DNA of 64,000 bases from Providencia stuartii (GTDB lineage Bacteria > Pseudomonadota > Gammaproteobacteria > Enterobacterales > Enterobacteriaceae): contig UGUC01000003.1 in assembly GCA_900455155.1 (NCBI GenBank), forward strand, positions 124,001 to 188,000, in the 5' to 3' direction. Below the pieces are notes generated by a model that ran no database searches, had not been told where the DNA came from, and saw only the letters and a list, made by a program, of their open reading frames with translations. This document shows positions 37,278-48,246 of the stretch, piece by piece. The first letter of the stretch is position 1. Every line of letters starts with the position of its first letter. The position numbers and the translations under genes were made by a program.

Positions 37278-38924
37278 TCAACGCCAAGCTTTATAACGAT
37301 TAATTAGCCCATTAGTTGAGCTATCATGGCTGCTGATTTCGTCTTTACTTTCTAACTCAGGCAAAATTCGGCTCGCCAATTGCTTCCCAAGCTCTACACC
37401 CCATTGGTCAAAGGTGAAAATATTCAGAATTGCCCCTTGCGTGAAGATCTTATGTTCATACATCGCAATGAGTGCACCTAATGAATAAGGTGTGATCTCT
37501 TTAAGCAAAATTGAGTTTGTTGGGCGGTTACCTTCAAACACTTTATAAGGAGCAACATACTCCATATCCGCAGGGTTTTTACCTTGAGCCGCAAATTCCG
37601 CATCAACAACTTCACGCGTCTTACCAAATGCCAACGCTTCCGTTTGAGCAAAGAAATTCGACAGTAATTTATCGTGATGATCACCGAGTGGATTATGCGT
37701 TACTGCTGGCGCAATAAAATCACAAGGGATCATTTTAGTTCCTTGATGGATCAATTGATAAAAGGCATGTTGGCCGTTCGTGCCCGGTTCACCCCAAATA
37801 ATTGGCCCCGTTTGATAAGAAACTTTGTTGCCATTACGGTCAATATACTTACCATTTGACTCCATATTTCCTTGTTGGAAATAAGCGGCAAAACGGTGCA
37901 TATATTGATCATATGGCAGAATCGCTTCAGTTTCCGACTCAAAAAAGTTGTTATACCAAATGCCAATTAAGCCAAGGAGAACAGGAATATTCTTTTCAAA
38001 AGCCGTTTGGGTAAAGTGCTTATCCATTGCATGAGCCCCTTCGAGGAGCTGAACAAAATTGTCATAACCCACAGACAAGATAATGGATAGGCCAATCGCT
38101 GACCATAATGAATAACGGCCACCAACCCAATCCCAAAACTCAAACATATTTGCCGTATCAATACCGAACTTCGCGACTTGCTCACTATTGGTTGACAGTG
38201 CCACGAAATGTTTTGCAATATGCTGTTCATCTTTCGCTTGTGCGAGCAACCAATCACGCGCTGAATGCGCATTCGTCATGGTTTCTTGCGTCGTGAAGGT
38301 TTTTGATGCGATTAAAAACAGAGTTGTTTCTGGATTTAAAACTTTCAACGTTTCCGCTATCTGCGTGCCATCAACGTTAGAAACAAAGTGCATATTTAAG
38401 TGATTTTTATAAGGGCGTAGCGCTTCGGTGACCATAAATGGACCAAGATCTGAGCCACCGATACCGATATTCACCACATCCGTGATAGCCTTGCCAGTAT
38501 ACCCTTTCCACTCGCCATTAATAATGCGCTCACTAAATTGATGCATCTTTTCTAAGACCGCGTTGACATCTGGCATCACATCTTTGCCATCAACATAAAT
38601 CGGTGTATTGTCACGGTTACGTAGTGCGATATGCAATACAGCACGATCTTCGGTACGGTTAATTTTTTCACCACTGAACATACTATTCATTGCGCTTTTT
38701 AGCTGAGTCTCTTCAGCCAATGCGAATAATTTATCCAATGTTTCTTGAGTAATTCGGTTTTTGGAGTAGTCCACCAAAATTTGGTCGTCAAATGTCGCGG
38801 AAAATTTGGTAAAGCGATCATTGTCTTGTTTGAACAGGTCGCGCATATGGGTATCTTTCATTTGCGCAAAATGTTGCTCTAGCGCCCGCCATGCTGCCGT
38901 TTGGCTTGGATTAATACTATTCAT
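37278..38924 (-). CDS. pgi: Glucose-6-phosphate isomerase Pgi
   Basis: The 548-residue enzyme interconverts glucose 6-phosphate and fructose 6-phosphate. The start is the ATG at 38924, eight bases after GGAGAG, aligning [12 protein letters not shown] with the E. coli N-terminus (549 residues). A slightly longer frame begins three codons earlier without support. Signatures are [38 protein letters not shown] and [10 protein letters not shown]. Confidence 0.95.
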   Translation of the reverse strand: MNSINPSQTAAWRALEQHFAQMKDTHMRDLFKQDNDRFTKFSATFDDQILVDYSKNRITQETLDKLFALAEETQLKSAMNSMFSGEKINRTEDRAVLHIALRNRDNTPIYVDGKDVMPDVNAVLEKMHQFSERIINGEWKGYTGKAITDVVNIGIGGSDLGPFMVTEALRPYKNHLNMHFVSNVDGTQIAETLKVLNPETTLFLIASKTFTTQETMTNAHSARDWLLAQAKDEQHIAKHFVALSTNSEQVAKFGIDTANMFEFWDWVGGRYSLWSAIGLSIILSVGYDNFVQLLEGAHAMDKHFTQTAFEKNIPVLLGLIGIWYNNFFESETEAILPYDQYMHRFAAYFQQGNMESNGKYIDRNGNKVSYQTGPIIWGEPGTNGQHAFYQLIHQGTKMIPCDFIAPAVTHNPLGDHHDKLLSNFFAQTEALAFGKTREVVDAEFAAQGKNPADMEYVAPYKVFEGNRPTNSILLKEITPYSLGALIAMYEHKIFTQGAILNIFTFDQWGVELGKQLASRILPELESKDEISSHDSSTNGLINRYKAWR

Positions 38925-39188
38925 GGATAACACTCTCCAAAATATTTGAAATAAAAATAATTGTAACTCGCCGAGTCATCTTGACCTATCACTTTCCTGC
39001 GTTCTTGCAATCCTTATGATATTGGGCAATTTTTTGCAATTTTTCCAGAGCTTATTACAGCCATCGGGAAAAGCGATAATAAATTAGTCATCATTAGAAT
39101 TACTGATTTGCATCGATTCTTCATTGACGGCATCGGCCTAACCCGATATTTCTATATAAAAAATAGATTGCCAAAAGGGATTGATACC

Positions 39189-40565
39189 ATGAATGCAGTA
39201 GCCTCTTTGCCAGAAAATAATCCGTACGTTATCGCCAAATTTGGGGGGACAAGTGTCGCTAATTTTGAAGCCATGAACAAAAGTGCAGACGTTGTTCTTT
39301 CGAACAATAATGTCCGCGTAGTGGTACTTTCTGCTTCTGCGGGTATCACTAATTTGTTGATAGAGCTTGCCGAAGGTTGCGATGCCGACAAACGTAATCA
39401 GCTACTGCAAAAAGTTAAAGAGATCCAATATGCGATTATTGATCATTTACAACATGCGGAAGTAATTCGCGAAGAGATTAATCGTTTATTAGATAATATC
39501 GCTCATTTGGCAGATTCCGCTTCTCTGGCAACTTCCGATGCGCTCACCGATGAAATGGTGAGTCACGGTGAACTTATGTCGACTTTGCTGTTTGTTGAAG
39601 TCCTCCGCCAGCGTGGGGCTAACTCACAATGGTTTGATGTGCGCAAAGTAATGAAAACAAATGCAAACTTTGGTCGCGCTGAACCCGACCTTTTGCAATT
39701 AAAAGAGTCGGCCCAACAACACTTGCTCCCTCGCCTACAGGGTTCTTTAGTCATTACACAAGGTTTTATTGGGCAAGATAGCAAAGGACGCACAACAACA
39801 CTTGGCCGTGGCGGTAGCGATTATACCGCGGCATTATTGGCTGAAGTTCTCAATTTAGCACGTGTTGATATCTGGACAGACGTTCCTGGTATTTACACGA
39901 CAGATCCACGCGTCGTACCCGCAGCACAGCGTATCGATGAAATTGCTTTTGACGAAGCCGCGGAAATGGCAACGTTTGGCGCTAAAATATTGCATCCAGC
40001 AACGCTATTACCTGCGGTACGTGCTGGGATCCCTGTTTTTGTTGGCTCCAGTAAAGAGCCACAAGCTGGCGGAACCTTAGTGTGTGATAAAACCGCGAAT
40101 GCCCCTCAATTTAGAGCGTTAGCACTGCGCCGTAAACAAACACTGCTCACGTTACATAGCCTAAAAATGCTGCATGCTCGAGGCTTCTTAGCTGAAATAT
40201 TCACGATTTTATTACGTCACAATATTTCCGTTGACTTGATCACCACATCCGAGGTGAGCGTAGCCCTCACATTAGACACCACTGGCTCTACGGGTACAAA
40301 TGGTAGCTTACTCACCAACGCACTGATGACAGAGCTATCAGCGCTATGCCGCGTAGAAGTAGAAGAAAACTTAGCGCTAGTGGCCATCATTGGTAACGAA
40401 CTGTCGCAAGTAAATGGCCTCGGCAAACAAATTTTTGGGGCGCTAGAATCCTTCAATATCCGAATGATCAGCTACGGTGCCAGCAGCCATAATATCTGCC
40501 TACTGGTACCAGGTAATGACGCGGAAGAGATAGTGCGCACTCTGCATTCAAATCTATTTGAATAA
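39189..40565 (+). CDS. lysC: Lysine-sensitive aspartokinase III LysC
   Basis: The 458-residue enzyme phosphorylates aspartate, the first step of the lysine, methionine and threonine pathways. The kinase domain starts VIAKFGGTSVANFEAMN and includes GFIGQDSKGRTTTLGRGGSDYTA. Two C-terminal ACT domains (from about residue 310, HNISVDLITTSEVSVALTLD) bind lysine. The start at 39189 has AAAGGGA upstream and gives nine extra residues compared with E. coli. A longer frame from 39108 is not supported. No lysine riboswitch core is recognisable in the 260-base leader. Confidence 0.9.
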   Translation: MNAVASLPENNPYVIAKFGGTSVANFEAMNKSADVVLSNNNVRVVVLSASAGITNLLIELAEGCDADKRNQLLQKVKEIQYAIIDHLQHAEVIREEINRLLDNIAHLADSASLATSDALTDEMVSHGELMSTLLFVEVLRQRGANSQWFDVRKVMKTNANFGRAEPDLLQLKESAQQHLLPRLQGSLVITQGFIGQDSKGRTTTLGRGGSDYTAALLAEVLNLARVDIWTDVPGIYTTDPRVVPAAQRIDEIAFDEAAEMATFGAKILHPATLLPAVRAGIPVFVGSSKEPQAGGTLVCDKTANAPQFRALALRRKQTLLTLHSLKMLHARGFLAEIFTILLRHNISVDLITTSEVSVALTLDTTGSTGTNGSLLTNALMTELSALCRVEVEENLALVAIIGNELSQVNGLGKQIFGALESFNIRMISYGASSHNICLLVPGNDAEEIVRTLHSNLFE

Positions 40566-40587
40566 CGGCTCACTTTACTGAGAAGAC

Positions 40588-40615
40588 AGGCGCTCTTAGA
40601 TAAAGGGCGCCTTTG
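40588..40615. terminator. Terminator between lysC and the LysE-family gene
   Basis: AGGCGCTCTT pairs with AGGGCGCCT around AGATAA, with TTTGACTTT after it. It sits between convergent genes. Confidence 0.65.
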
Positions 40616-40618
40616 ACT

Positions 40619-41236
40619 TTATCGGCGAGAGAAAGCTAATTTAGCCGCGAACATAATAAAAATTAGCCCTGTTGTTCTGTCCATCCAGCGAATTACCGCC
40701 GGTTTTTTAAATAATTTTGATAGGGGGCGGGTAGCACCAATCAACAAGCCACTCCAAATAATCCCTAAAATGACATGGATCCCCACCAGCAAAAATGTCC
40801 ACATCACCACATCTTTTCCGGCAGGGATAAATTGCGGTAAAAATGAGACATAGAAAATACCTACTTTTGGGTTAAGTAAATTGCCCAAAAAGCCTCGCAT
40901 AAACCAATTTTGTTGCTTGGTGGATGTCGCGTTATTACCTGAAAAATGGTTTCTCGGTTTCAATAGCATTTGAACACCAAGCCAACACAAATAGGCAGCA
41001 CCACACCATTTTAAAATAGAGTAAGCGAGTTCAGAGGCGGCAATCAGTGCGCCTAAACCAAAGGCTACCATAGCCCCCCACGCCAAACACCCTAACCCAA
41101 TTCCTGCCGCGGCGGCAAAGGCCGTTCGTGTTCCCTGAACCGTTGATGTTCTTAAAATTAGTGCGGTATCAATACCCGGTGTTATTGTTAGCAATGTTGC
41201 CGCGAGTACATATGCGACCATCAATTCAGCTATCAT
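40619..41236 (-). CDS. LysE/RhtB-family amino-acid exporter
   Basis: The 205-residue protein has about six membrane segments and the family's N-terminal signature TITPGIDTALILRTS. NLLNPKVGIFYVSFLPQF is the second conserved block. Members export lysine, threonine, homoserine or related compounds. The neighbour lysC is on the opposite strand, so a lysine link is only suggestive. The ATG overlaps the stop of the Sel1-repeat gene (ATGA), indicating translational coupling. Confidence 0.8.
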   Translation of the reverse strand: MIAELMVAYVLAATLLTITPGIDTALILRTSTVQGTRTAFAAAAGIGLGCLAWGAMVAFGLGALIAASELAYSILKWCGAAYLCWLGVQMLLKPRNHFSGNNATSTKQQNWFMRGFLGNLLNPKVGIFYVSFLPQFIPAGKDVVMWTFLLVGIHVILGIIWSGLLIGATRPLSKLFKKPAVIRWMDRTTGLIFIMFAAKLAFSRR

Positions 41237-42715
41237 TCATCACCCCCCTTTATCTTAGCCATCGCCTTTTGTACATTTGCCGTGTACTCCAACATCGCTG
41301 CTGTCACCGCTGCATTCTCTTTTAACAACCTTAAATTTTTTTGTGCTGTTGTATCATCCTGCTGACTCGCCCGCTCAAACCACATGATGGCTCGAAAGAT
41401 ATTTTTTATCGCCACCAAGCCCCTTGGCATACATGACGGCAAGGTTATTTTGTGCATCGCTGAGGCCTTGAAACGCGGATTGTTGCCATAATTCCCGCGC
41501 TCTTCGCGCATCTTGTTTTACCCCATTTCCCGTTAAGTAAAAAATGGCCAATTGATTTTTTGATTGGATATCATCCTGCTCTGAGGCTTGTAGCCAACTC
41601 ACCACTTTTTGAATATCTATCTCAGGGAGTTGCCCTGCAATATACAATTCAGCGAGTTTTGTTTGTGCTTCGACAATATCATCCTCGGCCATGCTCATAT
41701 ACCATTCAATGGCTTTTCCATGATTGGCTTTGACACCGCCTAACCCTTTTTCGTAAAACTCCGCGACTTTCATTGCAGCAGGAACAGAACCATTATTGGC
41801 GCCTAGCAAATACCACTCAAAGGCACTGCCAAGATCTTTGCCTACACCATCACCCTCTTCATAACCCCGCCCCATCACAAACAGTGCATCTGTATACCCC
41901 TGTGATGCAGCACGCTTATACCAATACATCGCTTGATACGGGTTCTTTTCAATCAAACGGTGGCCTTCATAATAGAGATCCCCCATATTCATTTGGGCAA
42001 TTGCTGAACCCATATTTGCTGCTTGTCGATACAAATCAATGGCTTTTTCCTCGTCCTGCTGAACGCCTTCACCCTTTTCATATAAGACAGCTAAGTTATT
42101 GACTGCCGCAGCCACTCCCTGCTGTGCACTCTTTTCATACCACATTTTGGCTTTTTGATAATCAACCTCACCGTCTAAGCCATCGTAATAAAACATGCCT
42201 AACGCCAATTGGCTATACGCGCCCCCTTGTTCGGCGGACTTCGTATACCATGCTTTAGCTTGTTTATAATCTTGCTCCAAGCCTAAGCCACGCTCATACA
42301 AAAAACCTAAACTATATTGGCAATCAGGGTCACCCTTTTCTGCACCTTTCCGATACCAGCGCACTGCCTCTGCATATTTTTGCTGCTGTTGTGCTAAAAG
42401 CCCTAAATAATAGTCACCATCGGCACTGCCGCGATCAGAGACTTTTTTAAACCAAATGAAAGCCTTATCTGCATCAGGAGATAAATAATCAGTACCATCC
42501 ATATAAACAAGGCCAATACCGAGCATGGCATCAATATCACCAGACTCAGCTTCTTTTAATTTATGAGTAAACTCGACAGGAAGGTTTTCAGGGGGTGTGG
42601 CAAGAGAAGCTGGCGGTTGCTGTTTTCCTTGTACCGATAATGTTTCCTTGGAATTAGCCTGCACAAAAGCAGCACTGCCTAAACAAAGCAAAAATATTAA
42701 GGGTCGTAAATTCAT
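41233..42715 (-). pseudogene. Sel1-repeat (tetratricopeptide-like) exported protein, frameshifted as sequenced
   Basis: The main frame (42715-41375, 446 residues) has a signal peptide (to about residue 20) and then about ten Sel1 repeats of 36 residues, for example A...YSLGFLYERGLGLEQDYKQAKAWYTKSAEQ. The last repeat and a charged tail continue in another frame to 41233. Removing one T from the six-T run at 41402-41407 joins them (GGDKNIFRAIMWFERA), giving 493 residues. Sel1 proteins are periplasmic scaffolds for protein contacts. Its partner is unknown. It is coupled to the downstream LysE-family gene. Confidence 0.75.
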
Positions 42716-42828
42716 TCAATCAATCCATTCGCCAGCATTATGCTTATAACATAACACTCCTCATGGAAAAGCATAAGCGTTCAGCTCCTAAAATCAGCAA
42801 CGAATAATAGAATATTTAGGCATATTTT

Positions 42829-42854
42829 AGGTGGTGAAAAACCGTTCACCACCT
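42829..42854. terminator. Hairpin downstream of the 196-residue unknown gene
   Basis: AGGTGGTGAA (42829-42838) pairs perfectly with TTCACCACCT (42845-42854). No T run follows on either strand, so this may be a weak terminator or 3' end stabiliser. Confidence 0.4.
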
Positions 42855-42862
42855 AAAGGGGA

Positions 42863-43453
42863 TTAGTTGACTCGATAACCGCCATGTTTGCTTGCGAATA
42901 AATTAAATTTCCCCCATTCCACTAGCATGGATTCCAGCATTTCATGGCTGACCTTACATAGGTTCGCTATTTGTGACACAACAAATTGGTTTTCCCCGAT
43001 TAATTCAGGGGAGAAAACTTCAGCTATCCAACCACACTCTTTCATGGTGACCAACCAACCGTCATTGGTGGCAAACTTATGCACAGGGATCATTCCCTCT
43101 TTCGGGCTTTCTTTCGATAATAATTTATCTTCATCGCGTTGTGCTTGGTGGAATGCGTCAATTTCTTCTTGTGAAGGAACAGGCTCAACCATTTGTGCAT
43201 CTTCTAAATAAAGATAAATTTCCTCCGCACGAGCCGGTGTCAATTCACTTTTTAGCCAAATTTGATTGAAACAGTGGTCATCTAACATCTCATCGGTATC
43301 AAGCTTATCCATGATTTGCAAAATACTCATCATGGCGCTCACCAGATCTTCACTCATGAAAAATGTCTCAGGTGCCGCACTGTTTTGGATTTTATAAGGA
43401 TAAACTGCCGTGTTCGGCAGCCTATCTTCAATAATAAATTCGTAGCTCATCAT
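42863..43453 (-). CDS. Uncharacterised cytosolic protein, 196 residues
   Basis: I do not recognise the family. The protein is acidic, with no signal peptide or membrane segment. It is rich in Glu and Asp, with a C-terminal stretch (FVVSQIANLCKVSHEMLESMLVEWGKF) that could form a small helical, possibly winged-helix-like, domain. It ends 51 bases before metH begins downstream on the same strand. The start MMSYEF at 43453 is plausible (AAGAGG upstream). No function is proposed. Confidence 0.6.
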   Translation of the reverse strand: MMSYEFIIEDRLPNTAVYPYKIQNSAAPETFFMSEDLVSAMMSILQIMDKLDTDEMLDDHCFNQIWLKSELTPARAEEIYLYLEDAQMVEPVPSQEEIDAFHQAQRDEDKLLSKESPKEGMIPVHKFATNDGWLVTMKECGWIAEVFSPELIGENQFVVSQIANLCKVSHEMLESMLVEWGKFNLFASKHGGYRVN

Positions 43454-43504
43454 TCAGCCTCTTTAAGTGTCTTACTGATAAGATGGTGCCGATCCTCCGG
43501 AAAT

Positions 43505-46500
43505 TCAATCCTCTGGATCATAGCCTAAATTTGGTGCGAGCCATCTTTCAAGTTCACTGACTGACATTCCCTTACGTTTTGCATAGTCCTCGACCTGATC
43601 CCGCTGCACCTGAGCGACGGCAAAATATTTACTTTCAGGGTGGCTGAAATACCAACCTGAAACCGACGCTCCAGGCCACATTGCATAAGAACTGGTTAAT
43701 TGCATACCGATTTGATTTTCCACATCTAATAACTGCCAAATTTTGGCTTTTTCGGTATGTTCAGGGCAAGCTGGATACCCCGGCGCCGGTCGGATCCCCT
43801 GATATTTTTCACGGATCAGCTCATCATTCGGCAAATCCTCGTCAGGGGCATAACCCCAATACTCTTTTCTCACCTGCTGGTGCAAGTATTCCGCAAATGC
43901 CTCCGCAAGCCTATCAGCTAACGCCTTCAACATAATTTTATTATAGTCATCATGTTGCTGTTCATATCCATCTGCAAGGGCATCTTCTTCTAACCCCCCC
44001 GTAACCGCAAAAGCACCAATATAATCCGCTTTTCCACTGGCTTTAGGGGCGACAAAGTCAGATAAACAGTAGTTAGGAAACTCTTTCTTCTCTGTTTGTT
44101 GACGTAGGTTGAGAGCGATAACATCTGCACTATCACGAGCCGAGGAACGATATATTTCAATATCATCCCCTACACTGTTTGCAGGAAATAGACCAAATAT
44201 GCCTCTTGGCGTCAGGGCATTATCCTTCGCGAGTTGATCTAGCATGTTGTTCGCGTCTTTTAGTAATTTACGCGCCTCTTCACCGACCACCTCATCTTCT
44301 AGGATGCGTGGATATTTCCCCGCGAGCGACCATGTCATAAAGAAAGGCGTCCAATCAATATAATGACGTAATGTCTCAATCGATGCTTTGACCTCTTTCA
44401 CACCAAGGAAACGTGGCACTGGAGGCTGGTAATTTTGCCAATCAATTTTCACTGAGTTAGCGCGAGCAACTTCAAGGGAGACTGGTGGGGTTTTGGGTTT
44501 TTTACGTCCATGTTGCTCACGAACGATTTCATATTCACGGCGAGTTCGAGCAACGAACTCCGCTTTTTGTGTTGCGGAAAGTAGCGCGGAAACCACGCCT
44601 ACAGTGCGCGATGCATTTTGTACATATGTCACTGAGTGGCTGTAATTGGGTTCTATTTTTACTGCCGTGTGAGCTTTTGATGTTGTCGCTCCCCCAATCA
44701 TCAAAGGGATTGTAAAGCCTTGGCGCTCCATCTCTTTAGCCACATGGACCATCTCATCCAACGAAGGCGTAATTAACCCAGAAAGGCCAATAACATCAAC
44801 ATTCTGCTCACGGGCTGTTTTTAAGATGGTTTCACAAGGTACCATCACGCCCAAGTCAACAATCTCATAGTTATTACACTGTAAAACGACGCCGACAATA
44901 TTTTTACCTATATCGTGAACATCACCTTTAACGGTCGCTAATAAAATTTTACCCGCGCTGCTACCTGATTGTTTAAGTGCCTGAATATAAGGTTCTAAGT
45001 AGGCAACTGCTTGTTTCATCACTCGAGCGGATTTAACAACCTGTGGTAAAAACATTTTCCCTTCACCAAACAAGTCACCCACGACATTCATCCCATTCAT
45101 CAATGGCCCTTCAATCACTTCAATAGGGCTTGCTGCGAGTTGGCGCGCCTCCTCCGTATCTGGGATGATAAATTCGGTGATCCCTTTAACTAACGCATAT
45201 TCTAAACGCTTTTCGACAGCCCAAGAGCGCCATTCAGCCTGTTGAACTTGCTGCTCCTCACTGCCTGATGCACGATATTTTTCCGCTAATTCCAACAGGC
45301 GTTCAGTGCTATCCTCACGGCGGTTTAAGATCACATCTTCGACCGCATCTTTTAACTCTTTAGGCAGATCATCATAGATAGCTAACTGCCCCGCATTGAC
45401 GATCCCCATATCCATGCCATTACGGATAGCATAATAGAGGAACACAGCATGGATCGCTTCACGAACGGGATCATTGCCTCTGAATGAAAACGACACGTTA
45501 GAGACACCACCAGAGATCATCGCATGTGGAAGCTGCTGCTTAATATCCTGACAAACTTCAATAAAATCGACAGCATAGTTATTATGTTCTTCAATACCTG
45601 TCGCGACGGCAAAAATATTTGGATCAAAAATAATATCTTCTGGAGGGAAACCGACCGTGTCAGTCAATACGTGATAGGCACGACGACAAATTTCGATTTT
45701 TCGTTCACGGGTGTCGGCTTGGCCTACCTCATCAAATGCCATCACAATGACTGCGGCACCATATTTACGCACCAATTTGGCATGTTCGATAAAGGCACTT
45801 TCCCCCTCCTTCATCGAAATTGAGTTCACGATGCCTTTGCCTTGAATGCATTTCAGCCCTTTTTCGATAACATCCCATTTTGAAGAGTCGATCATAATGG
45901 GAACACGGGCAATATCAGGTTCGCCAGCAATTAAATTAAGAAAACGCACCATCGCCGCTTCCGAATCCAACATCCCTTCATCCATGTTGATATCGATAAT
46001 CTGTGCGCCGTTTTCCACTTGCTGGCGAGCAATATCTAATGCCTCTTGGTAGTTTCCTTCCTTAATGAGACGTTTAAACTTCGCCGATCCCGTCACATTC
46101 GTACGTTCGCCGACGTTAACAAATAACGAGTCTTTGCCAATATTAAGTGGTTCTAGCCCTGATAAACGGCACTCTACAGGTAACTTTGGTAAGGCGCGCG
46201 GCGCAATTCCTTTAACGGCTTCAACAATTTTTTTGATGTGCAACGGTGTCGTACCGCAACATCCCCCGACAATATTCAAAAAGCCTGCTTGTGCCCATTC
46301 ACGAATTTGTTCCGCCATATTTTGTGCATCGAGATCATATTCGCCAAAAGCATTGGGTAAGCCTGCGTTAGGGTGTGCACTGACATAGCACTCCGCAATA
46401 CGCGATAGTTCAGACACATATTGGCGCAATTCATTTGGCCCTAAAGCACAGTTGAGACCAAAGGATAAAGGTCTAGCATGACGCAATGAGTTATAGAAAG

Positions 46501-47188
46501 CTTCGGTAGTTTGCCCCGATAGGGTACGCCCTGACGCATCGGTGATCGTCCCCGAAATCATAACCGGCAGAGTCACTCCCAAGGCTTCAAATTCTGTTTC
46601 AACCGCAAAGATCGCCGCTTTTGCATTTAACGTATCAAAAATTGTTTCGATCATGATCAGATCGACACCCCCTTTGATCAAGGCGCGCGTTGATTCACGA
46701 TAGGCTTCAACTAATTGATCAAAATTGATATTCCGAAATGCGGGGTCGTTAACATCAGGGGAGATCGAGGCTGTGCGGTTAGTCGGTCCCAACACACCAG
46801 CAACATAGCGTGGCTGTTCCGGTGTTTTACGTGTCCACTCATCGGCACATTCACGGGCGATACGTGCAGCGGCTTCATTTATTTCGGCAGACAACGATTC
46901 CATTTTGTAGTCTGCCATCGCAATCGTTGTTGAGTTAAATGTGTTTGTCTCAACAATATCTGCCCCAGCCGCAAAGTATTGATCATGAATATCGCGGATA
47001 ATTTCAGGCTGAGTCAAAACAAGGAGGTCGTTGTTTCCTTTGAGGTCACAAGGCCAATCCGCAAAGCGTTCACCACGGAATTGTTCTTCGGTTAGCTTAT
47101 GGCGCTGGATCATCGTCCCCATTGCGCCATCCAGTACTAAGATCCTTTTTTGTAATTCTTGTTCTAACATACTGATTTTATAAACCAC
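43505..47188 (-). CDS. metH: Cobalamin-dependent methionine synthase MetH
   Basis: The product transfers the methyl group of methyltetrahydrofolate to homocysteine through B12. The domain order is visible: the homocysteine domain with zinc ligands in [10 protein letters not shown] (about 310), the pterin domain from about 355 ([11 protein letters not shown]), the B12 domain with the [11 protein letters not shown] motif near 757-765 carrying the axial His, and the reactivation domain with [15 protein letters not shown] near 1130. The start is GTG at 47188, eight bases after GGAGG. It makes the protein 1,227 residues, exactly the E. coli length, and aligns the N-termini. The in-frame ATG at 47170 has no such site. 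The frame is intact over 3.7 kb. Confidence 0.95.
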   Translation of the reverse strand: MVYKISMLEQELQKRILVLDGAMGTMIQRHKLTEEQFRGERFADWPCDLKGNNDLLVLTQPEIIRDIHDQYFAAGADIVETNTFNSTTIAMADYKMESLSAEINEAAARIARECADEWTRKTPEQPRYVAGVLGPTNRTASISPDVNDPAFRNINFDQLVEAYRESTRALIKGGVDLIMIETIFDTLNAKAAIFAVETEFEALGVTLPVMISGTITDASGRTLSGQTTEAFYNSLRHARPLSFGLNCALGPNELRQYVSELSRIAECYVSAHPNAGLPNAFGEYDLDAQNMAEQIREWAQAGFLNIVGGCCGTTPLHIKKIVEAVKGIAPRALPKLPVECRLSGLEPLNIGKDSLFVNVGERTNVTGSAKFKRLIKEGNYQEALDIARQQVENGAQIIDINMDEGMLDSEAAMVRFLNLIAGEPDIARVPIMIDSSKWDVIEKGLKCIQGKGIVNSISMKEGESAFIEHAKLVRKYGAAVIVMAFDEVGQADTRERKIEICRRAYHVLTDTVGFPPEDIIFDPNIFAVATGIEEHNNYAVDFIEVCQDIKQQLPHAMISGGVSNVSFSFRGNDPVREAIHAVFLYYAIRNGMDMGIVNAGQLAIYDDLPKELKDAVEDVILNRREDSTERLLELAEKYRASGSEEQQVQQAEWRSWAVEKRLEYALVKGITEFIIPDTEEARQLAASPIEVIEGPLMNGMNVVGDLFGEGKMFLPQVVKSARVMKQAVAYLEPYIQALKQSGSSAGKILLATVKGDVHDIGKNIVGVVLQCNNYEIVDLGVMVPCETILKTAREQNVDVIGLSGLITPSLDEMVHVAKEMERQGFTIPLMIGGATTSKAHTAVKIEPNYSHSVTYVQNASRTVGVVSALLSATQKAEFVARTRREYEIVREQHGRKKPKTPPVSLEVARANSVKIDWQNYQPPVPRFLGVKEVKASIETLRHYIDWTPFFMTWSLAGKYPRILEDEVVGEEARKLLKDANNMLDQLAKDNALTPRGIFGLFPANSVGDDIEIYRSSARDSADVIALNLRQQTEKKEFPNYCLSDFVAPKASGKADYIGAFAVTGGLEEDALADGYEQQHDDYNKIMLKALADRLAEAFAEYLHQQVRKEYWGYAPDEDLPNDELIREKYQGIRPAPGYPACPEHTEKAKIWQLLDVENQIGMQLTSSYAMWPGASVSGWYFSHPESKYFAVAQVQRDQVEDYAKRKGMSVSELERWLAPNLGYDPED

Positions 47189-47286
47189 TTTCCCTGCCTC
47201 CTAAAAAACAACAACCAAAGTCATAAGTTAAATTAGTGCCACATTCATCCTATCATAATTTTTACGTTGAGAATTCCACCTCATGA

Positions 47287-47299
47287 TGAGAGTTTCTCA
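47287..47299. promoter_or_regulatory. Possible MetR box upstream of metH
   Basis: TGAGAGTTTCTCA is a perfect interrupted palindrome differing at two symmetric positions from the MetR consensus TGAANNTNNTTCA. It lies about 100 bases upstream of the metH start in the metH-iclR divergent region. The match is partial and unconfirmed. Confidence 0.3.
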
Positions 47300-47397
47300 G
47301 GTTGCATAAGATCTAATTTTTCACTGATCCGATGAGTATTTTGAGGTGAAATCATCCATAATAGAAACAAAAATTCATTCCAGTCAGGAGAGACTTA

Positions 47398-48228
47398 ATG
47401 GCGACTGCATCAATCAGTAAAAAAATAAAAAAGGCAAAGGGGCCGGCAAGTGGAGCACCTGCGGCAGGTCAAGTCCAGTCATTAAGTCGTGGGCTAACCC
47501 TTTTGGAATATATTTCTGAATCAACGGGAGGGATTGCGTTGACCGACCTTGCTCTACAAGCGGGTCTACCTAACTCCACAACCCACCGTTTGCTCATGAC
47601 ACTCGAACAACACGGTTTTGTCCGTCAGACTGGCGATCTCGGCTTATGGGTGATTGCTTCTAATGCGTTTATTATTGGGAGCAGCTTCCTTGAAAGTCGT
47701 AACCTACTGGCCTTAGTTCACCCTATTTTACGTCGTTTAATGGAAGAGTCCGGTGAGACCGTCAACCTTGCTATTCTTGACCATAGTGAATTCGACGCAG
47801 TCATTGTCGACCAAGTGCAATGTAATGCTTTAATGCGCATGTCTGCCCCTATCGGTGGGAAACTTCCTCTGCATGCTTCCGGTGCAGGTAAAGCATTTAT
47901 CGCCAACTTACCGGAAGAACAACTCATTCCACTATTGAGTAAAAAAGGGCTTCACGCCTATACACCTTATACTTTAACGACGCCATCTGCCCTTAAAGAA
48001 AACCTGCAACAAGCGAAAAAGCAAGGGTTCTCTTATGATGATGAGGAGCACGCTTTAGGACTCAGGTGCATTGGCGCATGTATTTATGATGAACACAAAG
48101 AGGCATTTGCTGCCATCTCTATTTCAGGGCCACTTTCACGGATCACCGACGATCGGGTGACTGAACTCGGTGCTATGGTGATCAAAGCCGCCAAAGAGAT
48201 CAGTCGTGAATATGGCGCGATCCGCTAA
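47398..48228 (+). CDS. iclR: IclR, repressor of the glyoxylate bypass operon
   Basis: The 276-residue regulator has an N-terminal winged helix (GIALTDLALQAGLPNSTTHRLLMTLEQHGFV) and the IclR effector-binding domain (MRMSAPIGGKLPLHASGAGKA, and C-terminal LRCIGACIYDEH). GGAGAG precedes the ATG. It represses aceBAK in the absence of glyoxylate. The aceB promoter region about 12 kb away carries a matching operator. In E. coli iclR lies beside aceK and metH, so the region has been opened here by amiD, the orphan regulator, the DUF1460 gene and edd-eda. Confidence 0.9.
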   Translation: MATASISKKIKKAKGPASGAPAAGQVQSLSRGLTLLEYISESTGGIALTDLALQAGLPNSTTHRLLMTLEQHGFVRQTGDLGLWVIASNAFIIGSSFLESRNLLALVHPILRRLMEESGETVNLAILDHSEFDAVIVDQVQCNALMRMSAPIGGKLPLHASGAGKAFIANLPEEQLIPLLSKKGLHAYTPYTLTTPSALKENLQQAKKQGFSYDDEEHALGLRCIGACIYDEHKEAFAAISISGPLSRITDDRVTELGAMVIKAAKEISREYGAIR

Positions 48229-48246
48229 CCTATAAAAATAAGGTTA

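Noticed and set aside
37478..38403. Cluster of 60-100-codon frames on both strands
   Set aside because: All are shadows of pgi in other frames, without ribosome-binding sites.
38925..39188. Lysine riboswitch upstream of lysC
   Set aside because: The expected conserved core segments are not seen in the leader.
43681..46933. Plus-strand frames of 68-107 codons
   Set aside because: They are antisense shadows of metH, which is intact and strongly conserved.
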